DNA from: Corynebacterium alimapuense | Lineage (GTDB): Bacteria > Actinomycetota > Actinomycetes > Mycobacteriales > Mycobacteriaceae | Length of the DNA stretch: 64,000 bases | Reading direction: 5' to 3' | NCBI RefSeq assembly: GCF_003716585.1 | Contig: NZ_PTJO01000003.1 | Span: forward strand, 372,001 to 436,000 | Shown here: in pieces, positions 56,616-63,934 of the stretch | Position numbering within the stretch: the stretch's first letter is position 1 | Layout of the letters: each line of letters begins with the position of its first letter | Position numbers and translations under genes: made by a program | Notes under the pieces: model-generated | The model's input: the letters and a program-made list of their open reading frames with translations, nothing else | The model's database searches: none | Told to the model about the DNA's origin: nothing

Positions 56616-56985
56616 GTTCGACTCCCCGATAAAGGCCCACCTCGAAGCCGTTGCCTGTGCGCATCGAGATCAGCACGACGACGTCGAAACGCACGTTCTC
56701 CACAGATCGGCCTCTCAACCATTGCGCTGCCGCCCGCCGCATTCGAGCAAGTTTGCGGCCGGTCACAGATTCGGCCCCGCCGAAGGCCCGACTCGAGCGG
56801 GTTTTAACCTCCACGAACACGATTGTTCCGTCGCTCTCGCGCACGATGAGATCGAGCTCCCCCACCGGATAGGCGATATTTCGACCGATGATTTCCGCCC
56901 CACCTTGGCGATAGAGCTCGGCGGCTCGTTGTTCTCCTCGACGCCCCAACCTGGCACGGCGACGATTCTGAGTTGATGTGGTCAT
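56602..56985 (-). CDS. yraN: YraN family protein (UPF0102, restriction-endonuclease-like fold)
   Basis: A 127-residue protein with the family core LGRRGEQRAAELYRQGGAEIIGRN, GELDLIVRESDGTIVFVEVKTRSS (the PD-ExK-like GELDLI ... EVK nuclease pattern) and a C-terminal RRAAAQWLRG. Function is unproven, with a DNA-processing role suspected. Start MTTSTQ with AGGGGGG upstream. Directly upstream of comM and dprA, the usual location. Confidence 0.9.
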   Translation of the reverse strand: MTTSTQNRRRARLGRRGEQRAAELYRQGGAEIIGRNIAYPVGELDLIVRESDGTIVFVEVKTRSSRAFGGAESVTGRKLARMRRAAAQWLRGRSVENVRFDVVVLISMRTGNGFEVGLYRGVEHGAR

Positions 56986-57072
56986 GTAGTTCCCCCCTGG
57001 AATCAGCGTCCTTATCGACGCCCCCACCTTCTCTAGGTTGTGCCGAAGCAACAAGCCCTGAAAACAGGAAAC

Positions 57073-57119
57073 GGGCCGGGGACTGTGGACAACAGTCAGT
57101 TGTCCACAGTCCCCGGCCC
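57073..57119. terminator. Perfect 21-bp hairpin between DUF2469 gene and yraN
   Basis: Arms 57073-57093 and 57099-57119, loop AGTCA, GC-rich (GGGCCGGGGACTGTGG). Leftward reading ends in GTTTCCTGTTTTC, so it can terminate the DUF2469-side transcript. Each arm also contains TTGTCCACA, the actinobacterial DnaA-box sequence, in inverted orientation. Confidence 0.8.
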
Positions 57120-57139
57120 AGCCAGGTTGACGTGCCCGA

Positions 57140-57445
57140 TTAATCGGGCATGATCAGATCCGGTTTATCCAGTTCTTCGATGTTGACGTCCTTGTAGGTG
57201 ATAACGCGGACATAGCGAACAAACCGCGCGGAGCGATACATGTCCCATACCCACGCATCCGACATCCGAACCTCGTAGTAGATGTCTCGCCCGTCATTGT
57301 GTGGGATCAGTTCCACTGCATTAGCCAGGTAGAACCGCCGTTCGGTCTCCACGACATACGAGAACTGGCTGACCACGTCCCGATATTCGCGGTAGAGGGA
57401 AAGCTCGACCTCCGCCTCATAGTTGTCGAGTTCCTCAGCGCTCAT
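57140..57445 (-). CDS. DUF2469 family protein
   Basis: The 101-residue protein begins MSAEELDNYEAEVELSLYREYRDVV and continues VETERRFYLANAVELI, DAWVWDMYR and VRYVRVITYKDVNIEELDKPDL, the full, highly conserved actinobacterial DUF2469 pattern. Function unknown, soluble. Its ATG overlaps the rnhB stop, so it is coupled with rnhB; the pair is linked in most mycolata. Confidence 0.93.
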   Translation of the reverse strand: MSAEELDNYEAEVELSLYREYRDVVSQFSYVVETERRFYLANAVELIPHNDGRDIYYEVRMSDAWVWDMYRSARFVRYVRVITYKDVNIEELDKPDLIMPD

Positions 57446-58113
57446 GCCGTGCCTTCCTCCTGCTCAACGGTGTCTGTCCACGTAGGGCCGCGCTCCTGCG
57501 TCCACTCCAGGTGCGCAGCCGCGACATTGGCATAAGTGTATCGGTGCTCGGGCGTGCCACCGTGACGGCGCACCGCAGCCAAGTGAGTCTTGGTGGAGTA
57601 GCCCTTATGCCCGGCTAGACCGTACTCCGGATAGCGGGCATCCATCTCGACCATGTGGTGGTCCCTGGTGACCTTGGCCAACACACTGGCCGCAGAGATG
57701 CTTCGAGCAGCTAAATCTCCGCCGATAATGGGCAAATGTGCCACCCGTAGACCGGGAATGCGCATGGCATCTGTAAGCACATACCCAGGTGCGGCATCTA
57801 ACAGAGCCACCGCACGCCTCATACCGGAGATATTGGCGTGCTGGATACCGCGGGCGTCGATAGCTTTGGCGCTGATGGATATCACTGACCACGCCACTGC
57901 AATCTCTTTGATGAGGGGAAAGAGCCGTTCTCTGGCACGAGGAGTGAGCTTTTTAGAGTCTGTCAGGCCACTCAGCTCTGGGATCTCACCGTCTGGCAGG
58001 ATGCAGGCTGCAATAGTGATCGGTCCGCAGCAGGCGCCTCTTCCGGCTTCATCTACTCCCGCAACCGGGCCTAAACCATGCTCGGATAACAGTGCCTCAG
58101 GTTTAAGCGACAT
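57442..58113 (-). CDS. rnhB: Ribonuclease HII
   Basis: RNase HII cleaves RNA in RNA-DNA hybrids and at single ribonucleotides. Active-site motifs: GVDEAGRGACCGP (about residues 19-31, with Asp-Glu), DSKKLTPRARERL, and DA and VTRDHHMVEMDARYPEYGLAGHKGY later. The 223-residue length is standard. It follows lepB by 6 bases on the same strand and overlaps the DUF2469 gene by 4. Confidence 0.95.
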   Translation of the reverse strand: MSLKPEALLSEHGLGPVAGVDEAGRGACCGPITIAACILPDGEIPELSGLTDSKKLTPRARERLFPLIKEIAVAWSVISISAKAIDARGIQHANISGMRRAVALLDAAPGYVLTDAMRIPGLRVAHLPIIGGDLAARSISAASVLAKVTRDHHMVEMDARYPEYGLAGHKGYSTKTHLAAVRRHGGTPEHRYTYANVAAAHLEWTQERGPTWTDTVEQEEGTA

Positions 58114-58119
58114 CGAAAG

Positions 58120-58890
58120 CTACTGGATGTCTGGGTCTTCAACCAGACCAATGCGGTTGAACGGGAAGATAATCGCCTGGACCTTCCCGCGGATATTCTC
58201 CTCCGGAATGGTCCCCTGGTATTCATCCCCCATGTGGGCACGTGAGTCCGCGGAGTTGGTGCGGTTATCGCCCATCATGAAGTAGTTGCCCTCAGGGACC
58301 TCGAGTGGTCCGAAGTAGGCACCGCCGCAGGCTTCTGAGCCGGTAGTGGTATCGACTGGGTAAGCCGATGGCTGCAATGTGTAGGACTGATCGATCGGAG
58401 AACCATCAACCATCACTGCAGTATCTCCAGCTTGGCAAGAGACAGTCTGTCCGCCGGTGGCAACAATGCGTTTCACCAGGTCATTTTCATCCGGTGCAAC
58501 TAGGCCGACATAGGATCCGAGATTCTGGAGGCTACGAACCACATCGTTGGTGGAGCGCTGAGAGACAAACCCGGAGTTCCAGGAGTCAGTGCCCTTGAAC
58601 ACCACAACATCGCCCGGTTCCGGATCGGAGAAGCGGTAGCTGACCTTGTCGACAAAAATTCGGTCGCCGGTGCAGCCTTCACAGCCGTGCAGAGTGGGCT
58701 CCATCGATTGCGATGGAATCATGTACACCCGACCGACGAAGGTCTGGAGAAGGAAAATCACCAATAGCGTGACCACAATGACCACCGGTATTTCGATGTA
58801 CCAGGGTGCCGACTTCTTCTCCGATTCATTCACGGGAGACAACGATACCAGCCCAGGCATCTCTGTCTGCGCCCGTAGACTCGGTTCCAT
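58120..58890 (-). CDS. lepB: Signal peptidase I
   Basis: SPase I removes signal peptides from exported proteins. A membrane helix (PVVIVVTLLVIFLLQTFVG, about residues 34-52) precedes the catalytic Ser in PSQSMEPTL (about 60) and the Lys in NDLVKRIVATGG (about 138-147); box E GDNRTNSADSRAH is present. The 256-residue length is normal. The ATG at 58890 overlaps the ATG of the divergent ABC gene; a later ATG (residue 11) would avoid this overlap. Confidence 0.95.
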   Translation of the reverse strand: MEPSLRAQTEMPGLVSLSPVNESEKKSAPWYIEIPVVIVVTLLVIFLLQTFVGRVYMIPSQSMEPTLHGCEGCTGDRIFVDKVSYRFSDPEPGDVVVFKGTDSWNSGFVSQRSTNDVVRSLQNLGSYVGLVAPDENDLVKRIVATGGQTVSCQAGDTAVMVDGSPIDQSYTLQPSAYPVDTTTGSEACGGAYFGPLEVPEGNYFMMGDNRTNSADSRAHMGDEYQGTIPEENIRGKVQAIIFPFNRIGLVEDPDIQ

Positions 58891-60595
58891 GTCTCAGCAA
58901 GTTTCCCCTTTCCGCGCTCTCGTGGCGATGCTCGCGCATCACCGGGGCGCGCTCATCCTTGCGGTGGTGCTGTCCCTTTTCGGGGCGGCCCTCGGTTTGG
59001 CCCAACCGATGGTGATCAACGAGATCATCAGCCGAATCGGTCAGGAACCCGTTAATCTCCTGATCTGGGCGCTAGTGGGACTACTGCTGCTGTCTTCCGT
59101 GGCTTCAGCCGCCCAGATCTATGTCATGACCAGGACTGCTGAGTCCGCGGTATTAAGTACCCGACAAGATCTGCTTGGTCGGCTCCTAAGACTGCCTATT
59201 CCCTTCTATGACTCGCATCGCAGCGGTGACTTAGTCACTCGTTTGGGTTCAGATACCACGCTGGTGCGCTCTGCGTTTACCGGCGGTCTTGTTGATGCGA
59301 TTGGTGGCGTGGCCACCATGGCCGGCGCCATCGTATTGATGGCTTTGATCGACCCGCTCATGCTCGGCATTGTCCTAGGCGTGGTTTCAGTCGCCCTAAT
59401 CGCGGTGACCACGACGTCCAGGTTCATCCAGCGCTACACCACCAAAGCTCAGGAATCTGTGGGAGCCCTCGGCGCCGGTATGGACCGAGCGCTGCTGGCG
59501 CTAAGAACTATCCGGGCGACTGGCTCCCAGGAGCTCATCGAAGATGATCTGCGCACTGATGCAGATGCGGCCTATCAGCAGGGATTGAAAATCGCCCGTG
59601 TTGAGGCTCTGCTGTACCCGGCCACTGGCCTGGCAATGCAGGGCAGCTTCCTCGTGGTCCTAGGCGTCGGCGGTGCACGAGTAGCATCCGGCACGATCTC
59701 CGTAGCCGATCTTGTGTCTTTCGTGCTCTACCTATTTATGGTCTCCAGACCACTGGGATCCATTTTTGGCGCAGTGACCACCATCCGCCAGGCGATGGGA
59801 GCCCTGCAGCGAATTCAAGAAATCCTCGCTGAGGAACCCGAATCTAGCGATGGCACGGTGGCAACACCTGCCCATTCGCTCGCTTTCCGGGACGTCTCAT
59901 TTTCCTATGACGACAAAGAGCAGGTCCTCCAAGAAGTCTCTTTTGAGGTGGCAGCTGGGTCCAAGACCGCGATCGTCGGCCCTTCTGGCTCTGGAAAATC
60001 GACCATCTTGGCACTGCTCGAACGCTTCTACGACCCCATCACTGGACAAATCCAGCTGGGGGAACAAGACATGGCAGGGTTGACACGGGCGTCGATACGC
60101 GAAGTCATCGGGCTGGTAGAACAGGAAGCTGCAGTGCTCGCTGGCAGCGTGCGCGAGAACCTACAATTGGGCGCGGCCAACGCCGACGATGAGCGGTGCT
60201 GGTGGGCACTCGATCAAGTCAATCTGCGCTCTAGATTCGAGAACTCAAGTGGTCTAGATACCGTTCTGGGTGATCGCGGAGTGAGCCTATCTGGCGGTCA
60301 ACGACAACGCCTGGCGCTGGCCCGAATGCTACTGATGGATACACCCATACTGCTTTTGGATGAACCCACCAGCGCAGTCGATTCCCGCAATGAACAACTC
60401 ATCTTGGATGCCATCGATACTTCCGCCCAGGGGCGAACACTAGTTATCGTGGCCCATCGCCTTTCGACGGTCACTGATGCCGACCGCATCATCGTGATGG
60501 ACGCCGGCCACGTCGTGGGAGTTGGCACCCATCAACAATTGCTCGCTTCCAACCAGCTCTACCAAGACCTGGCCACTAGGCAGCTGCTGAGCTAG
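58889..60595 (+). CDS. ABC exporter, fused membrane and ATPase domains
   Basis: A half-transporter of 568 residues: an exporter-type membrane domain with six helices (about residues 20-300), then an ATPase with Walker A VGPSGSGKSTI (about 367), signature LSGGQRQRLALARM (about 472) and Walker B ILLLDEPTSAVD (about 491). It probably dimerises to export a peptide, lipid or drug. ATG 58889 shares bases with the divergent lepB start; upstream in-frame codons lie antisense to lepB and are rejected. No ribosome-binding site is seen, so the transcript may be leaderless. Confidence 0.9.
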   Translation: MSQQVSPFRALVAMLAHHRGALILAVVLSLFGAALGLAQPMVINEIISRIGQEPVNLLIWALVGLLLLSSVASAAQIYVMTRTAESAVLSTRQDLLGRLLRLPIPFYDSHRSGDLVTRLGSDTTLVRSAFTGGLVDAIGGVATMAGAIVLMALIDPLMLGIVLGVVSVALIAVTTTSRFIQRYTTKAQESVGALGAGMDRALLALRTIRATGSQELIEDDLRTDADAAYQQGLKIARVEALLYPATGLAMQGSFLVVLGVGGARVASGTISVADLVSFVLYLFMVSRPLGSIFGAVTTIRQAMGALQRIQEILAEEPESSDGTVATPAHSLAFRDVSFSYDDKEQVLQEVSFEVAAGSKTAIVGPSGSGKSTILALLERFYDPITGQIQLGEQDMAGLTRASIREVIGLVEQEAAVLAGSVRENLQLGAANADDERCWWALDQVNLRSRFENSSGLDTVLGDRGVSLSGGQRQRLALARMLLMDTPILLLDEPTSAVDSRNEQLILDAIDTSAQGRTLVIVAHRLSTVTDADRIIVMDAGHVVGVGTHQQLLASNQLYQDLATRQLLS

Positions 60596-60688
60596 ACGCC
60601 GTGGCAGCGACATAGCTAGTGGAATAAACCCTCATTTCTGCGTGATGGGCATTGCTGCGCAGCAGAGTTTTTAAGCCTGCTCTGGGAC

Positions 60689-60696
60689 GTTTTACC
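60689..60696. repeat. 8-bp target duplication, left copy
   Basis: GTTTTACC directly abuts the left end of the ISL3-type unit and is repeated exactly at 62078-62085 beyond its right end. ISL3-family transposition gives 8-bp duplications. Confidence 0.85.
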
Positions 60697-60709
60697 GGTC
60701 CTTCCGGAT

Positions 60710-60923
60710 TTAGAGTGCGTTGATCCTGTTGTATAGCTGGCCGCACAATACAGTGGTGGAGGTTCCGGAAGTCTAGGGCGATGCCGCGCAAGCGCTCGAG
60801 CCGGCCGTTGGACGAGTAAGCAAGGATCTTTGCCCGTCGTTTCCACATCGTCTGGCCTAACTGGCCGAGCTCTTGGACCCCAGCGGAGAGATCTTTCCGG
60901 ATTCGGCACAAGACCTTGTGCAT
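60710..60923 (-). pseudogene. ISL3 transposase 3' fragment (left end)
   Basis: Leftward translation gives LSAGVQELGQLGQTMWKRR, AKILAYSSNGRLERLRG and IALDFRNLHHCIV, the C-terminal part of ISL3 DDE transposases, with about a dozen residues missing between AY and SNGRLE, and a frameshift before the last codons (NRINAL then stop within the inverted repeat). It is not functional. Confidence 0.8.
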
Positions 60924-61476
60924 CCCGCCTCTTCCCGATTCGGCAATCGGGATGTTCCTACGCTGCGATGATCTCCTGATTCGTCCAGTAGGTGACGTCT
61001 ACAGTCGTGTGTTGTTCGTGGTCGACCGGAACTACGTCGATCGTGCAGACACCATGCCCGATTCCGGTGTCGGGAAGGAGAACCGCTGGATCGCTGGCCT
61101 GCCCGCCAACCGCGACAGCGCGACGCCAATCGCGACCCTCCGGGAACGTGCCACGCGCCTCGAGCAGCAGGACTTACGCACCAAACCGTCGCAATGGCGC
61201 AGTCCTGCTCTCGCAGGCGAGGCGCATTTCGAGTACGGCGATGCGACCCATAACGCTTTCACCTGGGGCTTCGGCGACTCGGAGTTTGGTTTTAACGTCA
61301 GCGGGTGTGGGAGTGACTCTGTGTATGTGTATAAGGACGGGATTAAAGCTGTCGGCGTTATCCGAAGCGGGCAGACGGAGGACACCGGTCTCGCACATCA
61401 CTTGACGCCGGGTCGGACGGTTAATCCGCGCGTCGGCCAGAGCGTCGTGCTTATGAATAAGCCTCTGCGTCTTTAA
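60916..61476 (+). CDS. Unknown protein carried in the ISL3-type unit
   Basis: I do not recognise this 186-residue ORF. From about residue 25 the codon third positions are GC-rich and the sequence looks like real protein (VGDVYSRVLFVVDRNYVDRA, FEYGDATHNAFTWGFGDSEFGFN, VYVYKDGIKAVGV); the first 24 residues overlap the transposase remnant, so the true start may be lost and the gene truncated. There is no signal peptide or membrane segment. A wrong start is likely: GTG or ATG codons near residues 36-47 are alternatives. Confidence 0.45.
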   Translation: MCIPPLPDSAIGMFLRCDDLLIRPVGDVYSRVLFVVDRNYVDRADTMPDSGVGKENRWIAGLPANRDSATPIATLRERATRLEQQDLRTKPSQWRSPALAGEAHFEYGDATHNAFTWGFGDSEFGFNVSGCGSDSVYVYKDGIKAVGVIRSGQTEDTGLAHHLTPGRTVNPRVGQSVVLMNKPLRL

Positions 61477-61726
61477 TGGCGGTTTCCGTAGCTTTACCCA
61501 ATCGCTTAAAAGCTTTAAGCGAAAAAAGAACGAGAAAGATGACCCCACAGACGGCAGCTACGCTAAACATCGTGTGAGCTTGCTCTATGAGTCGCTCCGC
61601 TTCATCTAAGTCATTGCCAGTCTGCAGATACATTAACGCGTTGTGGACTGAATTAAATCCCATAGCGAACGCCACGCAGGTAATTAGTGCTGATCCCAAC
61701 TCGGAAATCCAAATGAAAGCCTTCAT
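61451..61726 (-). CDS. Small two-helix membrane protein, unknown
   Basis: A 91-residue protein with two hydrophobic segments (FIWISELGSALITCVAFAMGF and MFSVAAVCGVIFLVLFSL) separated by an acidic amphipathic helix (NDLDEAERLIEQAH), and a basic tail. AAGAG is a weak ribosome-binding site. It is AT-richer than the core and its 3-prime end overlaps the convergent 186-residue ORF by 26 bases. It is cargo of the ISL3-type unit. No family recognised. Confidence 0.5.
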   Translation of the reverse strand: MKAFIWISELGSALITCVAFAMGFNSVHNALMYLQTGNDLDEAERLIEQAHTMFSVAAVCGVIFLVLFSLKAFKRLGKATETAIKDAEAYS

Positions 61727-61922
61727 TCTCTTACCCTATGTTGTGGCATTGTTCTCCACGGAATTGGTCACCAACATGCAGGCGGGCACGCTGCTGGGAC
61801 CCCGACTCCACATATACGTTGGTGGGTCCAGTGTCAGCGACGGCACCAAAGCTGCACCCGACGTGTGTCTGCCCGACGAAAGTGTTGTGGATCTGGGCAC
61901 CATTTCGGTTATGACTTTATCC

Positions 61923-62077
61923 GGCTGTTCCGGATTTAGGGTGCGTTGATTCGTGCCTCGAGCACCTACGCGGCATCGCACTGGGCTTCCGGAATCTCAA
62001 CCACTATATCTTGCGGTCACTGATCCACTCGGGAGAGCTCCAAGGAAAGATCAACGCACTCTAGATCCGGAAGAGCC
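61923..62077 (+). mobile_element. 155-bp ISL3-type miniature element (inner right part)
   Basis: A third ISL3-type end (GGCTGTTCCGGATTTAGGG) starts at 61923 in the same sense as the left end of the composite. With the right end at 62077 it bounds 155 bases consisting only of a transposase 3-prime fragment. Its left flank (ctttatcc) does not match the right flank, so it is probably a remnant of an older insertion or part of the composite. Confidence 0.6.
61951..62064 (+). pseudogene. ISL3 transposase 3' fragment (right end)
   Basis: Rightward translation gives LEHLRGIALGFRNLNHYIL then RSLIHSGELQGKINAL and a TAG stop inside the inverted repeat. This is a clean C-terminus of an ISL3 transposase, better preserved than the left-end fragment. 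The first part of the gene is missing. Confidence 0.82.
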
Positions 62078-62085
62078 GTTTTACC
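62078..62085. repeat. 8-bp target duplication, right copy
   Basis: GTTTTACC immediately after the right end of the ISL3-type unit; exact match of 60689-60696. Confidence 0.85.
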
Positions 62086-62343
62086 TCTGCACTAGAATAC
62101 TAATTCCTTAAGCAGTGCCTAGCATGCCGAACACTAGAATATACGTTGAACCAAGTTTTCAACTTGAGGCCATTGGGCAGTCACAGTGTTGGGACCATGC
62201 TACTGACGCTAGAGTTTTCCCCACCGAGAAATAGATGCCCCACATGAATGCTCGATACAAGACTCTCAGCATCGCAATCATAACGGCATTGGGGCTCACT
62301 AGCAGATACAGTTCTCAAGACGTCACAACGACCACAGATTAGT

Positions 62344-62602
62344 GGCCCTTCCGGTTTTAGAGTGCTTAGTCAGATGAAGATTGCTGCAGCTTATTCTACG
62401 CGGCGTCACACCATGTAAAAGTGCTGCCAGGTCAGAAGATGCGAGTTACCAAGCTTCCTTTTGACCGTTCCTGGAGCCTGTTGTACAGCTAAACTTCCCC
62501 GAATCCGATCCCAGAATTCCGTCCCAAATCCTCATGGACTTGGCCTCACCACTATCAGGTGGGAACTCATGTCCACCTGATCATCTCAGATTCGGAAGAG
62601 TC
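62344..62602. mobile_element. Decayed ISL3-type remnant
   Basis: An ISL3-like left end (GGCCCTTCCGGTTTTAGAGTG) at 62344 faces a weaker inverted copy (TTCGGAAGAGTC) ending near 62602. The 260 bases between have no open transposase frame. Flanks do not give a clear duplication. It is probably an old insertion that has lost most of its length. Confidence 0.5.
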
Positions 62603-63089
62603 ATTTAGGTAATTCTCGGTCTAGGAACTTTCGGATCTTATACTACTCTCACTATCAGCTACTTTTCGTGTGGCCTTTTTAGAAATAAGTTCATCATTAT
62701 TTCGATGATGACAACAAAAGAATAGAATTGATGCCGAGATAAATCGCAGCAAACAGACTCCAAGAAAAATAATGGCAGTACTGGAATTAATTATCCTTGA
62801 GACATATCTTCACTTTGCCATCGTCAAAATTTAACTAGGTTGACATCAAGATCCCATGGCAACACTGTCAAGATAGAGAATGTACGAAAGTATCGCACTT
62901 AATTGACCCTATTGCAGGCAAGTAAAATGCACACTATCCTAGATCAGGATTGGGCATTGACGTCACTGATCGTTGACCACACTCCTAGCCCTCAACTGTC
63001 TGACATCAGAACAGAATGATCAGTGCCGTGATACTCAAATATGCCCACGCCCTTGCGTCCTCAATCAGAAGGTAACTAGTGCTGATCAT
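62603..63089. other. AT-rich gap without recognisable genes
   Basis: About 490 bases of AT-rich sequence with no supported gene or clear hairpin. It must contain the promoter for the two-gene operon that follows. I could not assign promoter boxes. Confidence 0.4.
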
Positions 63090-63545
63090 ATGAACAACGA
63101 TGGCCCACAAGAATCTCACATCGAGATATCCCCGAGTGAGGCGAGAGCGCTCCTCGAAGAGGTGGAGACCATTGAAAAGTCTGTCGCCTGGAAGCCTAAC
63201 TCCGTAGTCAGCGTCTTGGTGGCATTGACTGCGTCAGCCGTGATCGTGGTTTCTGTGTGGGATTTCTTCGGATGGACTTTCGGATTACTCGCCATCACAG
63301 GCATCCTGGCGTTTCTGTTTCGCAAGCAGCTTATAAATCCCCATATCCGGGCACGTCCATGGCAAAGATTAGATCAGGATATCCACCTAAAAGGAAATAA
63401 GTGGTGGATAGACTTTGGCTGGTTCTTGTGGCTACCAGTGATAATTCTACTCCCATCGGAACCACGCTGGCCGGGCTTGATCGCAGGCCCGCTGGCAGGC
63501 CTATTCATCTATTACTACTTTAAGAATGCCGGTCTCCCCCGTTGA
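63090..63545 (+). CDS. Two- or three-helix membrane protein upstream of a regulator
   Basis: The 151-residue protein begins MNNDGPQESHIEISPSEARALLEEVE, then has a helix pair (VVSVLVALTASAVIVVSVWDFF and WTFGLLAITGILAFLF), RARPWQRLDQDIH and a last pair (WFLWLPVIILLP, LIAGPLAGLFIYYYF). This layout resembles membrane proteins paired with winged-helix regulators in actinobacteria. Function unknown. I use the ATG at 63090 rather than upstream codons; AAGG lies about 16 bases before it, which is a poor site. Confidence 0.65.
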   Translation: MNNDGPQESHIEISPSEARALLEEVETIEKSVAWKPNSVVSVLVALTASAVIVVSVWDFFGWTFGLLAITGILAFLFRKQLINPHIRARPWQRLDQDIHLKGNKWWIDFGWFLWLPVIILLPSEPRWPGLIAGPLAGLFIYYYFKNAGLPR

Positions 63546-63907
63546 ATGCGCATACCGAAATTGATCCTGTCCTCTATCCCATTAATCGGTTACGGATCTG
63601 CACTGCTTTGAAAGCTGCTGGCGCAACCGAAGGAGGAGGGGTGGACCGGGAAATGAAGTTCACAGTTCTCCAAGAATTGGCTACTTTAAGCGATGCTGAG
63701 TTATCAGAGCAACTGGGTGAATTGCAGTCTCACGGATATATCACCCGGCACCGAGAATATGGCTCCAGTCGTCCTAAAGATACTGTCTGGATATCCCTGA
63801 CTGCTGTCGGGGATGCTGCGCTAACTAAGCATTTGTCAGCGCTACGCTCGATTGCAGGGGCTACTGGAGATGATCAACCTGATAGAAGTGACGAAGAGCA
63901 GAATTAG
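63542..63907 (+). CDS. Winged-helix transcriptional regulator
   Basis: The 121-residue protein reads DPVLYPINRLRICTALKAAGA, FTVLQELATLSDAELSEQLGELQSHGYI and KDTVWISLTAVGDAALTKHLSAL, the pattern of small winged-helix proteins of the ArsR/MarR-like DUF type that start with a (V/I)HP-like segment. The TTG start overlaps the stop of the membrane protein gene (TTGA), so both are coupled. The regulator probably controls its own operon; this is inference. Confidence 0.8.
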   Translation: MNAHTEIDPVLYPINRLRICTALKAAGATEGGGVDREMKFTVLQELATLSDAELSEQLGELQSHGYITRHREYGSSRPKDTVWISLTAVGDAALTKHLSALRSIAGATGDDQPDRSDEEQN

Positions 63908-63934
63908 CCTCTTAGTACAGCATCAGGCTAAACC

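Larger units (their letters stand above)
60697..62077. mobile_element. ISL3-type composite unit with two transposase 3' ends and cargo
   Basis: The 1,381-bp unit has inverted ends GGTCCTTCCGGATTTAGAG at left and the reverse of GGCTCTTCCGGATCTAGAG at right, typical of ISL3-family inverted repeats. It is flanked by GTTTTACC on both sides. Each end is the 3-prime end of an ISL3 transposase gene, pointing outward, and no full transposase remains. Inside lie a 186- and a 91-residue ORF. The layout fits a non-autonomous unit moved in trans by an ISL3 transposase. Confidence 0.78.

Noticed and set aside
61736..61981. 81-residue minus ORF and the overlapping 120-residue plus ORF (61587-61949)
   Set aside because: Both run through an ISL3-type inverted repeat and overlap each other; neither shows convincing protein features.
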